From assembly GCF_008367235.1 (NCBI RefSeq), contig NZ_VTZS01000001.1, positions 1,178,001-1,242,000 on the forward strand: a DNA stretch of 64,000 bases. Reading direction: 5' to 3'. Position numbers and translations under genes: made by a program. Shown in pieces: positions 9,012 to 18,000 of this stretch. The DNA comes from Pareuzebyella sediminis (GTDB lineage Bacteria > Bacteroidota > Bacteroidia > Flavobacteriales > Flavobacteriaceae). The notes beneath the pieces are model-generated. The model saw only the letters and a program-made list of their open reading frames with translations. It did not search any database and had not been told where the DNA came from. The first letter of the stretch is position 1, and each line of letters begins with the position of its first letter.

Positions 9012-9463
9012 CTTATAATACACGTTATCTTCTACATTCAAGGCTAAACAATTGGATTTTTGTGTAATGCCCTCGTGGATTCCCTATCTCTCCAACTCGG
9101 CCAAAGGTATCTCGACCGCCGGAATGAATCAAAGATGTAACTCTGGGTGAAGAGCCTGTCCTCAAAAAACGGGCTGTTTCAGTATAGGGTACCTCCATGA
9201 AAAAACTATCGTTCATCGTAGCTTCAAAAAACTTTTCTACTTTTTAAATATCTGTGAATCCCGATCAAATTCCTGATCGGCGGGATTCGTAGTCAAATCC
9301 GTTTTTTTGAAATTGTTCACCTGAAAATAAGAACATGGCAAGCCCTAGATGCTACCATTTTATTGTATGAAATGATGATCGCATCTAGGGCTTGAGATAA
9401 GTCTTGCCGTTTTTGTTGAATAAAAAACGGTGAATCCCTTTTTGGTTTTTAAATAGGGGGTCG
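9012..9463. other. Gene-poor stretch rich in inverted repeats
   Basis: About 450 nt between the EEP gene and the alpha/beta hydrolase. It contains three separate inverted repeats (9256-9288, 9339-9394, 9407-9430). A minus-strand open frame of 63 codons (9025-9216) encodes an Arg/Gly/Ser-rich peptide with no recognisable domain, so it is not called as a gene. The density of palindromes suggests a repeat element or a decayed mobile sequence. Confidence 0.4.
9339..9394. repeat. Perfect 14-bp inverted repeat with 28-nt loop
   Basis: CAAGCCCTAGATGC (9339-9352) is mirrored exactly at 9381-9394. The loop itself contains a smaller CATTT/AAATG pairing. No T-run follows on either strand, so it is not a simple terminator. 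Confidence 0.6.
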
Positions 9464-10294
9464 CTATTTTTTCAAAAAAGAAATCAGAATTTCATTGAGC
9501 TTATCTGTATGCGTCACATTGAGTCCATGTGGCGCCCCTTTTATTACTTCGTAGGTACTATTTGCAATACCTTTTGCTGCCTGTTCCCCAGAAGTTGCGA
9601 TAGGTACGGTCTCATCGGAATCACCGTGAACTATCAATGTCGGAACCGATACATTCTTAAGCTCATTCCTAAAATCGGTATGCATCCAAGCCAAGGCCGT
9701 CTGTATGGTAGCCCTTGGCGATGCATGGGATGCTATAATAAAGTCGTACTCCAATTGTGCTTCGCTTACCTTGTCTTTGTTATCGTCGTAGTTGTAGAAA
9801 CCTTTGTGAAAATTCTTCAAGAACCCCACACGATCTTTTTGGAGGGCATTTTTAATTTCATTCAATGCGTCTTCTGGAACCCCATCCGGATTGTCATCCT
9901 TTTTTTTCACCAAAGGAATAATAGAACTGATGAGTGCGGCTTTTGCTACATTTTCTCCTTTGTAATCGGTAAAATAGCGAACGACCTCACCACCGCCCAT
10001 AGAGAATCCAACAATTATCGCATCTTTTAGTTGCAATTCATCGATAATGGCCTTTAGATCTGTAGTAAGTGCGGAGTAATCATAGTTGCCCCAGGGCGCA
10101 GATGATATACCGAATCCTCTACGGTCGTAAGAAATACAACGAAAGCCCTCTTCGACAATTTTCCAAACTTGCTGTTCCCATGATTTTCTGCTTAGTGGCC
10201 AACCGTGTATCAAGATTACAGGTTGCCCTTCTCCATAGTCTTCATAAAAAATGTCTACAGGTTCTTTTCCTTTCTTGTTTGTTATAAATGGCAT
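9464..10294 (-). CDS. Alpha/beta hydrolase (non-haem chloroperoxidase-like)
   Basis: A 276-residue alpha/beta hydrolase. LIHGWPLSRKSW carries the HG oxyanion segment, GFSMGGGEV is the nucleophile elbow with the catalytic Ser, LIVHGDSDETVPI holds the acidic residue and GAPHGLNVTH the catalytic His. The overall pattern, including SYDRRGFG, is that of the arylesterase/non-haem chloroperoxidase group, which are esterases with perhydrolase side activity. There is no signal peptide, so it is cytoplasmic. A palindrome lies just upstream of the start (10310-10322). Confidence 0.85.
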   Translation of the reverse strand: MPFITNKKGKEPVDIFYEDYGEGQPVILIHGWPLSRKSWEQQVWKIVEEGFRCISYDRRGFGISSAPWGNYDYSALTTDLKAIIDELQLKDAIIVGFSMGGGEVVRYFTDYKGENVAKAALISSIIPLVKKKDDNPDGVPEDALNEIKNALQKDRVGFLKNFHKGFYNYDDNKDKVSEAQLEYDFIIASHASPRATIQTALAWMHTDFRNELKNVSVPTLIVHGDSDETVPIATSGEQAAKGIANSTYEVIKGAPHGLNVTHTDKLNEILISFLKK

Positions 10295-10309
10295 ATCTTT
10301 AATTTTAAT

Positions 10310-10322
10310 GTTTGTTACAAAC
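10310..10322 (-). promoter_or_regulatory. Palindromic operator candidate upstream of the hydrolase gene
   Basis: GTTTGTTACAAAC is a perfect 6+1+6 palindrome beginning 16 nt upstream of the hydrolase start codon. Its position and symmetry suit a dimeric repressor, but no cognate regulator is adjacent. Confidence 0.4.
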
Positions 10323-10410
10323 TAACCTATAGGTAGTAGAAGCCTTGACTCTATTCCATTTAAAATTGGTTTAAACAAGGGGTGTTGGTTTCTCTCTACA
10401 GCAGAAGATT

Positions 10411-11064
10411 ATGTACATACCTGAATATCAACGAAACGAAAACTTATCAGAGGTCAAAACCTTTATTCGTCAGAACAGTTTTGGAGTTTTGGTGAGTCAA
10501 ATAGCCGGCAAACCGTGGGCCACACACCTACCCATGGAACTGGATGTACAGGCGGAAGGAAAAGACATACTCGTCGGTCATATGTCCAAATCAAACCAGC
10601 AATGGAGAGACTTCGCCAAAAACGAGGAGGTACTCTGCATCTTCAACGGCGCCCACGCCTATATTTCTTCTTCTTGGTACCAAAAAGAAGAGGTTCCCAC
10701 ATGGAATTATGTGGCCGTTCATGTGTATGGAAAAATTCGAATTTTGTCTCAATACGAAGTGATGGCTTCGCTACATCGATTGGTCGATAAATATGAGGCT
10801 GAAAGTGAAAACCCCGTTTCCTTGAAAAACATGTCAAATCATACTTTAAAGCAAGTTCATGGGGTCGTAGGGTTTCAAGTCGAAATATCGGATTTTCAAG
10901 CCAAGTACAAGCTTTCTCAAAATCGGGAGCACGACCACCCTAAAATTATAGAGGCCCTTGAAAAGAGACCAGACGAAGCTAGTAGGGCTATCGCTGAATT
11001 GATGAAAGAAAGAAGTGATATTAAAGGGGCTGCGAGCCCTAAAACTTCTTCTAAAAAAGATTGA
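10411..11064 (+). CDS. PaiB-like FMN-binding split-barrel protein
   Basis: The 217-residue protein begins MYIPEYQ, which with SFGVLVSQ, ATHLPMEL, LVGHMSKSNQQW and the AYISSSWY stretch reproduces the order of landmarks in the PaiB family (FMN-binding negative transcriptional regulator, split-barrel fold). The C-terminal part has GVVGFQVEI and AKYKLSQN, also typical, followed by a lysine/serine-rich tail. In Bacillus PaiB was linked to repression of protease genes; the biochemical role is unsettled. It ends 1 nt before the next gene, so the two are probably co-transcribed. Confidence 0.85.
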   Translation: MYIPEYQRNENLSEVKTFIRQNSFGVLVSQIAGKPWATHLPMELDVQAEGKDILVGHMSKSNQQWRDFAKNEEVLCIFNGAHAYISSSWYQKEEVPTWNYVAVHVYGKIRILSQYEVMASLHRLVDKYEAESENPVSLKNMSNHTLKQVHGVVGFQVEISDFQAKYKLSQNREHDHPKIIEALEKRPDEASRAIAELMKERSDIKGAASPKTSSKKD

Positions 11065-11065
11065 A

Positions 11066-12019
11066 ATGTCCGACCGCAGAAGATTCATTAAACAAGCTAC
11101 TTTAGGAGCCACCGCGCTCTCGGTAGCTTCAACCTCAGCTTTTTACGAAATGTCCAAAACCAGCCTATCCTTACCGAGCAACTTAAAGATTTCATTGGCA
11201 CAATGGTCGTTTCACAGAGCTTTGGAAAAAGGTGAAATGAATGCTTCCGATTTTGCCCATATCGCCAAGCAAAATTTTGGAGTACATGCAGTAGAGTACG
11301 TCAACCAATTCTATACGGAAAAGGCCAATAATGAAAAATACTGGGCCGAAATGAAAAAAAGGGCCGACGATGAAGAAGTTACAAGTCTTCTCATTATGGT
11401 CGACGAGGAAGGAGATCTAGGGAGCCCTGACCCTCTAGAGCGGATTAAATCGGTAGAAAATCATTACAAATGGATCCATGCGGCCAAAATTCTGGGTTGT
11501 CATTCCATCCGCGTCAATGCTTTTGGGGAAGGCGATAGGGCGTCTCTTAAGACATCCTTGATCGATGGACTGGGTAGGTTGGCATCCTACGGGGCCAAGG
11601 AAAACATCAATATCCTTATCGAAAACCATGGCCTTCATACCTCTGATGCCAAGTTCGTGGTTTCCATTATAGAGCAAGTGGGCAACCCCTATTTGGGTAC
11701 GCTTCCAGATTTTGGAAACTGGTGCCTCGCCACCAAATGGGGCAGCACGCAAAACAATACGTGTAGCCAAGTATACGACCGGTATCAAGGAGTATCGGAA
11801 TTTCTTCCTTTTGCCAAAGGTGTAAGTGCAAAGTCTTACGACTTTGACCTAAATGGTAATGAGACCATTATCAATTACCATAAAATGCTGAAAATTGTAA
11901 AAGATTCGGGATTTAACGGATATATCGGTATAGAGTACGAGGGAGAAGCTATTTCGGAACCTGAGGGAATATGGGCCACCAAAAAACTTATCGAAAAGGT
12001 CTGGAACGAAATCGGGTAA
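11066..12019 (+). CDS. Tat-exported sugar phosphate isomerase/epimerase-like protein
   Basis: The start at 11066 is chosen because it gives a Tat signal (MSDRRRFIKQATLGATALS) directly after the stop of the PaiB-like gene; the longer frame from 11015 overlaps that gene by 50 nt. The mature part is an AP endonuclease family 2/xylose isomerase-like TIM barrel with ISLAQWSFHRAL, HAVEYVN, SIRVNAFG, ILIENHG, LPDFGNW and GYIGIEYEG, which carry the usual Glu/Asp/His metal ligands. In Bacteroidota these exported proteins are tied to sugar catabolism, but the substrate is unknown. Confidence 0.85.
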   Translation: MSDRRRFIKQATLGATALSVASTSAFYEMSKTSLSLPSNLKISLAQWSFHRALEKGEMNASDFAHIAKQNFGVHAVEYVNQFYTEKANNEKYWAEMKKRADDEEVTSLLIMVDEEGDLGSPDPLERIKSVENHYKWIHAAKILGCHSIRVNAFGEGDRASLKTSLIDGLGRLASYGAKENINILIENHGLHTSDAKFVVSIIEQVGNPYLGTLPDFGNWCLATKWGSTQNNTCSQVYDRYQGVSEFLPFAKGVSAKSYDFDLNGNETIINYHKMLKIVKDSGFNGYIGIEYEGEAISEPEGIWATKKLIEKVWNEIG

Positions 12020-12080
12020 TGCATTCCGTTTACATATTTACCTAATGCTCCGGTTCGGGGCCTTTGCAAATTTCTAAAAA

Positions 12081-12485
12081 ATGGCTTCATTCGAAATAAG
12101 TAATCTCGATCATGTAGCGATACGGGTAGCTGATATTGAAACTTCGGTCGATTGGTATACCCAAGTACTTGGTTTAAAAAAATATAAGCTGGAAAAATGG
12201 GGTGATTATCCTATATTTATGTTCGCCGGAAAAACAGGTATCGCCTTGTTTCCGGCAAATGTGGAGGATCCGGAGGTTCCCGACACCAAAAATGTTAAGA
12301 TTGACCATTTCGCCTTTTATGTTACGCGTGATAATTTTGAGAAGGCTAAAATAAAATACAATGAATTAGGGCTAATTTATACCCTTAGCGACCATCATTA
12401 TTTTCATTCGATGTACACAAAAGACCCTGATGGACATACCGTAGAACTTACGACCTTAGTGGTACCTCCTGATCAGTTCTTTTAA
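12081..12485 (+). CDS. VOC family (glyoxalase-like) protein
   Basis: A 134-residue single VOC domain with LDHVAIRVADIETSVDWYTQVLGL (first His metal position), IALFPAN, KIDHFAFYV with the second His, and DPDGHTVELTT with the Glu ligand. This is the classic glyoxalase/fosfomycin-resistance pattern with all metal positions filled, so it is likely an active metalloenzyme. It follows the sugar isomerase-like gene by 61 nt. Confidence 0.85.
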   Translation: MASFEISNLDHVAIRVADIETSVDWYTQVLGLKKYKLEKWGDYPIFMFAGKTGIALFPANVEDPEVPDTKNVKIDHFAFYVTRDNFEKAKIKYNELGLIYTLSDHHYFHSMYTKDPDGHTVELTTLVVPPDQFF

Positions 12486-12562
12486 CGGGTGTGATGATTT
12501 TTTTGAGGGCTTTTATAACCTACGAAAATGAACAGACCACACCTATTTTAAACATTCAATGT

Positions 12563-12934
12563 ATGGCATATGATGAATTTTTAGCGGATAGGGCACGACA
12601 AATACTCAGAAGTGAACATATCGCTTTTGAAGAAAAGAAAATGATGGGGGGACTCTGCTTTATGGTCAATGAAAAAATGTGTTTTGGTCTTGATATAGAC
12701 AAAAACAACAATTCTTCTAGATTGATGTGCCGAGTAGGCGGGGACAATTACGAAAAATTACTTGCTCAACCACATTGTAAGCCTATGGACTTAACCGGAA
12801 GGGCCATGAGAGGGTATGTATTCGTTTCTTCTGAAGGTTTGGATACCGATGAACAATTGGCATTCTGGATTCGACAATGCCTTCTTTTTAACCCGGAAGC
12901 GACCCGTAGCAGAAAGAAGCCTAAAAAGAACTGA
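12563..12934 (+). CDS. TfoX/Sxy N-terminal domain protein
   Basis: The start at 12563 (MAYDEFLADR) is preferred to an in-frame ATG at 12491, because the added 24 residues are not part of the fold. The 123-residue protein has KKMMGGLCFMVNEKMCFG, the hallmark of the TfoX-N domain, then LMCRVG, LTGRAMRGYVFV and a basic tail (SRKKPKKN). Full-length TfoX regulates competence in gammaproteobacteria; stand-alone TfoX-N proteins elsewhere are of unknown function, so a competence role should not be assumed. Confidence 0.8.
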   Translation: MAYDEFLADRARQILRSEHIAFEEKKMMGGLCFMVNEKMCFGLDIDKNNNSSRLMCRVGGDNYEKLLAQPHCKPMDLTGRAMRGYVFVSSEGLDTDEQLAFWIRQCLLFNPEATRSRKKPKKN

Positions 12935-12991
12935 ATCGTTTTCTTAGCCATGCGACAGTTTAAAAATAATCCTACCCCTTTCGAAGAGTTC

Positions 12992-13017
12992 CCTTGATTT
13001 TTAGATCCAAGGTTTTA
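12992..13017 (+). terminator. Weak terminator candidate
   Basis: A 5-bp stem CCTTG/CAAGG (12992-12996 with 13008-13012) is followed by TTTTAACTTTTTT. It is short and could be chance. Confidence 0.3.
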
Positions 13018-13095
13018 ACTTTTTTATATTGCTAAAAATGAGTAACTTATAACAACAATCGTCACTGCATACCGCAGTTCAATAAATAAGGAATC

Positions 13096-13518
13096 ATGGG
13101 AACCATTAAATCTTTGAATAAATGGGCCAATGCCCATACGTATTATCCCCTAGACCTACTACGTGTCGGACTTGGGGTTTTTCTTTTTGTGAAAGGCATT
13201 GATATCATGTCGAATCATCAACAAATGATAGAGGTTATTCGGCCTTTTGAAGATATACCTGGGGGGATGGGCATTCTGCACTATGTAGCCCCTGCACACT
13301 TTGTGGGTGGTTTTTTAATCGTAATAGGCTTACTCACACGATGGGCCGTTTTGGCCCAATTGCCCATTTTGATCGGAGCCATTTTGGTCAATTTCATCGG
13401 TACAATGAATACGACCAATTTGATTCTAGCACTCTGCGTTTTGCTAGTTTGTGTTTTCTTTTTGTTGTATGGCTCAGGGAAGCACTCGGCTGACTATTAT
13501 CTAAAAATGCAAAAGTGA
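13096..13518 (+). CDS. DoxX family membrane protein
   Basis: A 140-residue inner-membrane protein with four hydrophobic segments: LLRVGLGVFLFVKGIDI, AHFVGGFLIVIGLLTRW, LPILIGAILVNFI and LILALCVLLVCVFFLLYG. The R-x-x-x-G-x-x-F start and the GLLTRWA motif are DoxX signatures. DoxX proteins include a thiosulfate:quinone oxidoreductase subunit and partners in oxidative-stress complexes; the exact role is unknown. It is convergent with the molybdenum hydroxylase cluster. Confidence 0.8.
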   Translation: MGTIKSLNKWANAHTYYPLDLLRVGLGVFLFVKGIDIMSNHQQMIEVIRPFEDIPGGMGILHYVAPAHFVGGFLIVIGLLTRWAVLAQLPILIGAILVNFIGTMNTTNLILALCVLLVCVFFLLYGSGKHSADYYLKMQK

Positions 13519-13557
13519 GTTCGACATCTTGTGCCCCGCGCATCACGGCCGACAAAA

Positions 13558-13603
13558 AAGGGAAATATATCAGGCAATATTACCCCTGAACATTATTTCC
13601 CTT
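13558..13603. terminator. Bidirectional terminator hairpin between convergent genes
   Basis: AAGGGAAATA at 13558-13567 pairs with TATTTCCCTT at 13594-13603, enclosing a smaller CAGG/CCTG stem. It lies in the 111-nt gap between the convergent DoxX and CoxM-like genes. Confidence 0.6.
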
Positions 13604-13629
13604 CAAATTTTATTTCTCACTCTGCAAGG

Positions 13630-14436
13630 CTAAGCTTCCAAGGCCCGTTTGACCATTACTTTAGCCAAATGAGTTCGATATTCGGCGTCGGCAAAATGAT
13701 CTTCCATAACTTCGACACCGTCTACCGCATGTTCGGCCGCATCGGAATCATTGTTGTTTTTATAGGCTTTTTCTACTGCGGTAGCCCGATAGGGAGTGTC
13801 CGCGACTCCTGTTACCCCTACTTTGACCCCGCTACCGTCATGAACAACGGCTACGCCTACCACAGCAAATCTTGAGGCCGACTGATAGAACTTTTGATAG
13901 TTCCCATGGGCCACTTTGGGAAAGCGCACTGCTGTTATCAATTCGTCATCTTCAAGGGCTGTGGTAAAAATGCCTACGAAGAAATCTTTTGCATCGATCG
14001 TACGTTTACCCTTCTTTCCTTCTACTTCTATTTTTGCCTCACAGGCCAGAACAACCGCAGGATAATCTGCCGAGGGGTCTGCATGGGCCAAACTACCACC
14101 GATGGTACCTCGATTTCGTACCTGAACGTCACCGACCGTTTCGGCAGCTTGCTTTAGAATATTGACGTTCTTGTAAATCACTTCAGAATTCACAATTTGA
14201 GTGTGGGTACAATTGGCACCTATAATCACTTCGCTACCGGTTTCTTCAATAGTATTCAAACCGGAAATTCCGCTGATATCGATTAGTATTTCAGGACGGT
14301 TCAACCTTAATTTCATCGCAGGAATCAAACTATGGCCTCCCGAAAGAATTTTTGCATCGAAGCCATGCTCGTCCAAAAGATTTACCGCCTCATTTACCGA
14401 AGATGCTTTTATGTAATCAAATTTTGCTGGTATCAT
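13630..14436 (-). CDS. Molybdenum hydroxylase FAD-binding subunit (CoxM-like)
   Basis: The 268-residue medium subunit of a xanthine dehydrogenase/CO dehydrogenase-type enzyme. It opens FDYIKASSVNEAVNLL, then has the FAD-pyrophosphate motif ILSGGHSLIPAMKLRL, the second FAD motif RNRGTIGGSLAHADPSAD, and the C-terminal CoxM-type domain (FYQSASRFAVVGVA). It carries electrons from the FeS subunit to an acceptor through FAD. It is last in the minus-strand cluster, 18 nt after the large subunit gene, and the usual three-subunit set is complete. Confidence 0.9.
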   Translation of the reverse strand: MIPAKFDYIKASSVNEAVNLLDEHGFDAKILSGGHSLIPAMKLRLNRPEILIDISGISGLNTIEETGSEVIIGANCTHTQIVNSEVIYKNVNILKQAAETVGDVQVRNRGTIGGSLAHADPSADYPAVVLACEAKIEVEGKKGKRTIDAKDFFVGIFTTALEDDELITAVRFPKVAHGNYQKFYQSASRFAVVGVAVVHDGSGVKVGVTGVADTPYRATAVEKAYKNNNDSDAAEHAVDGVEVMEDHFADAEYRTHLAKVMVKRALEA

Positions 14437-14454
14437 GCTCTTTGTGTTTCGTTG

Positions 14455-16815
14455 TTAATTTTGCATCGCTCTCCAAACTGTCTGGGGTTTGAGCGGCATT
14501 TGTATATCCGTTACCCCCAAATGGGCCAAAGCATCCACTACTGCGTTAACTACGGCAGGGGTAGACCCTATAGCTCCTGCCTCGCCTGCACCTTTAACTC
14601 CTAAGGGGTTGTGAGGACAAGGGGTAGTAGTTCTGTCCGTTTCTATCATGGGTAAATCATCTGCCCGAGGCATGGCATAATCCATATATGACCCCGTAAT
14701 CATTTGTCCGCCCTCATCGTATACCACTTCTTCTAAAAGGGCCTGCCCCACTCCTTGGGCGACACCACCTTGTATTTGACCGTCTACAATCATCGGGTTC
14801 ATGACATTACCGACATCGTCTACGGCGATGAACCGCTGAAGTTCAACAGCCCCAGTATCGGCATCTACCTCTACCACCGCAATGTGCGTACCGAAAGGAT
14901 AGGTAAAATTGCTAGGGTCATAAAAGCTAGAGAAGTCAAGTCCTGGCTCCAAACCTTCAGGATAATCATGGGGCACGTAAGCTGTCAACGAAACATCACC
15001 AAAAGAAATCGACTTATCCGTACCTTTGACCGTCCATTTTCCGTCCAAATATTCGAGATCTTCTTCTGCGGCCTCCAATTTATGGGCTGCTATTTTGGCT
15101 CCTTTTTCCAATATCTTGTCGATACTCTTTATAATCGCACTTCCGCCCACGGCAAGACTTCTTGAACCATAGGTTCCCATACCAAAAGCGACTTGCTCGG
15201 TATCGCCATGTTCGATTTCGACATCATCCATCGGTATACCCAACTTATCTGCCACGAACTGGGCAAAAACGGTTTCATGGCCCTGACCATGGGAATGGGC
15301 ACCTGTGAAAACCGATACTTTACCGGTAGGCTGTACGCGTACCTGACCCACCTCATACAATCCGGCCCTTGCTCCTAAAGCTCCGACTACGGCCGAAGGT
15401 GCTATACCGCATCCCTCGATATAGGTGGAGATTCCCACTCCTAAAAGTTTTCCCTTCTTGCGAGCCTTTTCTTGCTCTTTTCTAAAATCTTCATATCCGA
15501 GCATTTCCAATCCCCGTTTAAGTGCTTTTTCATAATTGCCGCTATCATATTGCAGGGCCACTTGGGTCTGGTACCCTTCTTCTTCTACGCCGTCAAATGG
15601 AGGGATGAAGTTCTTAAATCTTATTTCCGCAGGATCCATGCCCATTTCCTGAGCCCCTTTGGATATGATCCGCTCTAACAAATAGGTAGCTTCAGGCCTA
15701 CCTGCGCCTCGATAAGCATCAACGGGAACGGTGTGCGTAAAAGGCGCCGTAACGTTCAAATGAATCAGTGGGGTTGTATACACCCCTTGAAAGAGGGTAC
15801 CGTGCAAATAAGTAGGCACAGCAGGAGCGAAAGTAGAGAGATAAGCCCCCATACCGCAATACTCGTCGGTCAGATGAGCAACGATTTTTCCATCTTTATC
15901 AAAACCCATTTTCGATTTTACGACATGGTCGCGACCATGCGCATCTGTTAAGAACGCCTCACTTCTATCGGAGGTCCATTTTATAGGGCGACCTATTTCT
16001 TTTGACGCCCATGTCAAAAGTGCTTCTTCCGTATAATGATATATCTTACTGCCAAAGCCTCCCCCAACGTCACGAGATACGACGCGCACTTTGTGTTCTG
16101 GTATTCCCAAGGCGAAGGCACAGAGTAACAATCGAATCAGATGAGGGTTTTGGGTGCTGGTGTAGAGTGTCCATTTATCCCCATTTACATCGTAATCGGC
16201 AATATAACTTCGGGGCTCCATGGCATTTGGCGCCAATCTTTGATTGCGATATTCCATTTCGGTTACGTGATGTGCCTTCTCTAAAGCCGCCTCTACCTCT
16301 GCCCTATCATTTCCGATACACCAGTCGAAAGCGGCATTGTTTTCCCATTCATCGTGAACTAGCGGTGCGCCCTCCTCCATAGCTTTTTTGGGATCGGTCA
16401 CCGAAGGAAGTTCTTCATAATCTACCTCGACCAATTCAACGGCATCGCGCGCCTGCTCGAGGGTTTCGGCTATGACAATCGCCACCGCTTCCCCGAGGTG
16501 CTTTATTTTATCTTTGGCCAATAAAGGATGCTTCGGCTCCCTCATCGTCTCTCCATTTTTGAAATCTACCTGCCAACCGCAAGGCACCCCAAACTCACCA
16601 CATCCGTCCTTAGCGGTAAATACGGCGACCACCCCATCTGCCTTTTCGGCTTCCTCCGTCTTGACGGAAAGAATTTTGGCGTGGGCGTAGGGACTCCGTA
16701 CAAACGCCGCATGGGCCATCTTCGGAAGTTTAATGTCATCGGTGTATTTCCCGGCTCCCTTTAGAAATCTTGCATCTTCACGTCTTTTGACTGATTTTCC
16801 TATAAAATTTCCCAT
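14455..16815 (-). CDS. Molybdenum hydroxylase large (molybdopterin) subunit, form II CoxL-like
   Basis: The 786-residue catalytic subunit. It begins with GKSVKRREDARFLKG and the AAFVRSPYAHAKI motif of the a/b hammerhead domain. The Moco-binding region has DVGGGFGSKIY and GTYGSRSLAVGGSA, and the C-terminus carries GVKGAGEAGAIGS with the catalytic Glu. The active-site loop reads VDAYRGAGRPEA: AYRGAGR marks form II enzymes, whereas true form I CO dehydrogenase has AYRCSFR with the Cu-binding Cys. The substrate is therefore probably a small organic molecule such as an aldehyde or N-heterocycle, not CO. It ends 3 nt from the CoxS-like gene. Confidence 0.92.
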   Translation of the reverse strand: MGNFIGKSVKRREDARFLKGAGKYTDDIKLPKMAHAAFVRSPYAHAKILSVKTEEAEKADGVVAVFTAKDGCGEFGVPCGWQVDFKNGETMREPKHPLLAKDKIKHLGEAVAIVIAETLEQARDAVELVEVDYEELPSVTDPKKAMEEGAPLVHDEWENNAAFDWCIGNDRAEVEAALEKAHHVTEMEYRNQRLAPNAMEPRSYIADYDVNGDKWTLYTSTQNPHLIRLLLCAFALGIPEHKVRVVSRDVGGGFGSKIYHYTEEALLTWASKEIGRPIKWTSDRSEAFLTDAHGRDHVVKSKMGFDKDGKIVAHLTDEYCGMGAYLSTFAPAVPTYLHGTLFQGVYTTPLIHLNVTAPFTHTVPVDAYRGAGRPEATYLLERIISKGAQEMGMDPAEIRFKNFIPPFDGVEEEGYQTQVALQYDSGNYEKALKRGLEMLGYEDFRKEQEKARKKGKLLGVGISTYIEGCGIAPSAVVGALGARAGLYEVGQVRVQPTGKVSVFTGAHSHGQGHETVFAQFVADKLGIPMDDVEIEHGDTEQVAFGMGTYGSRSLAVGGSAIIKSIDKILEKGAKIAAHKLEAAEEDLEYLDGKWTVKGTDKSISFGDVSLTAYVPHDYPEGLEPGLDFSSFYDPSNFTYPFGTHIAVVEVDADTGAVELQRFIAVDDVGNVMNPMIVDGQIQGGVAQGVGQALLEEVVYDEGGQMITGSYMDYAMPRADDLPMIETDRTTTPCPHNPLGVKGAGEAGAIGSTPAVVNAVVDALAHLGVTDIQMPLKPQTVWRAMQN

Positions 16816-16817
16816 AG

Positions 16818-17282
16818 CTACTTGTTAATTGTTTCAGCAGCATGCTGAATGGATTTAATAATATTGTGATACCCCGTACATCTACAGAAATTACCCTTTA
16901 GCCCATGTCGAATATCTTCTTCCGATGGTTTGGAATTGTGCTTAAGGATATCAGCTGCAACCATTACCATTCCTGGTGTACAAAATCCGCATTGAAGGCC
17001 ATGTTCCTCCTTAAAGGCGGCCTGAATAGGGTGCATTTCTCCATTTTTGGCCATACCTTCTATAGTGGTTACTTCACTTCCGTTGGCCTGAACGGCCAAA
17101 ATCGTGCACGACTTTACGGCATCACCGTTCAACGTGACGGTACACGCACCACAGCCACTTGTATCACAGCCGATATGGGTTCCTGTCAAATCCAGATGCT
17201 CCCTCAAAAATTGGGTCAAGCTCAACCGGGGTTCGATGTCACGGGTAAATTCTGTCCCGTTTACAGTTAGTGTTATTTCCAT
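16818..17282 (-). CDS. Molybdenum hydroxylase [2Fe-2S] subunit (CoxS-like)
   Basis: The 154-residue small subunit with two [2Fe-2S] domains. The N-terminal plant-ferredoxin type cluster is held by GCDTSGCGACTV and the CTIL Cys, and the C-terminal helical domain by QCGFCTPGM and NFCRCTGYHNI. All eight Cys are present. It passes electrons from the Moco subunit to FAD. It sits between the CoxG-like and CoxL-like genes, 31 nt and 2 nt away. Confidence 0.93.
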   Translation of the reverse strand: MEITLTVNGTEFTRDIEPRLSLTQFLREHLDLTGTHIGCDTSGCGACTVTLNGDAVKSCTILAVQANGSEVTTIEGMAKNGEMHPIQAAFKEEHGLQCGFCTPGMVMVAADILKHNSKPSEEDIRHGLKGNFCRCTGYHNIIKSIQHAAETINK

Positions 17283-17313
17283 ACTTGATAGAATTTTGAA
17301 TTCATATTTTTTT

Positions 17314-17766
17314 TCAGTTCTTATCCCGTTTTTCGATTTCCTCTTCCATTGACTTGAAAAACTGCTTGGAGAGCGTACTTACTACGCCACTCATAATACG
17401 CTGGCCCATACTGGCCAAGGTACCGGACATTTTGGCCTCTCCCGTGTATTGAATATCGGTTTTATCGTCTTCAAGAGGTACCATTTTCATGACAATTTCA
17501 GCAATCACATTGCCCATTTTACTTTTTTGATCGATTTCCAGTGTACAGCTTTCGTGTGGAACCTTATCCTTTATGACCAAGTTACCGTTAAAATTCCCTT
17601 TTACAGGCCCCACCCTTACCTGGGAGATCGCCTCATACTTGTCCGGACCTTCCTCTTTTAGCTCTTTAATACCCGGAGTGACCTTCTCGAGTACGTTAGG
17701 ATCCATTACCATTTCCCAAAAAACTGCAGGAGTAACGTTCAAGGTATAATTGCCGTTTATTTTCAT
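17314..17766 (-). CDS. CoxG-like SRPBCC family protein
   Basis: A 150-residue protein of the CoxG family (SRPBCC/Bet v1-like fold): MKINGNYTLN, PAVFWEMVMDPNVLEKVTPGI, VRVGPVKGNFNG and YTGEAKMSGTLASMGQRIM. CoxG in carboxidotrophs helps anchor CO dehydrogenase to the membrane or assists maturation; here it may serve the form II enzyme the same way. The C-terminus is a charged helix ending EEEIEKRDKN. It precedes CoxS by 31 nt. Confidence 0.85.
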   Translation of the reverse strand: MKINGNYTLNVTPAVFWEMVMDPNVLEKVTPGIKELKEEGPDKYEAISQVRVGPVKGNFNGNLVIKDKVPHESCTLEIDQKSKMGNVIAEIVMKMVPLEDDKTDIQYTGEAKMSGTLASMGQRIMSGVVSTLSKQFFKSMEEEIEKRDKN

Positions 17767-18000
17767 ACGTTAAGATTAAATTTTTCAAAAGACAGAACCG
17801 CAAACCTATAGACACGCGTAGATCATATGAAATAGTAAAACGTGCCTAAAAAATAGTGGAACCTGCCTGTTTGGTTATCAAAATTTAGTTTATGAATATA
17901 AAAAATACGATTGAATATTATGACTTTCAACGGTATTTTTTTGTGATATTCTTATATAAGATTATCATTTGTTAAGACATAGATAATTTCGAACCTGATT

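Noticed and set aside
9025-9216. 63-codon minus-strand open frame
   Set aside because: Arg/Gly/Ser-rich, no domain, in a palindrome-rich block; kept only as part of the repeat observation.
10643-10837. Antisense open frame within the PaiB-like gene
   Set aside because: Shadow of a strongly supported gene on the other strand.
14455-16815. Classical form I CO dehydrogenase
   Set aside because: The active-site loop is AYRGAGR and lacks the Cys of AYRCSFR, so the CO dehydrogenase name is not justified.
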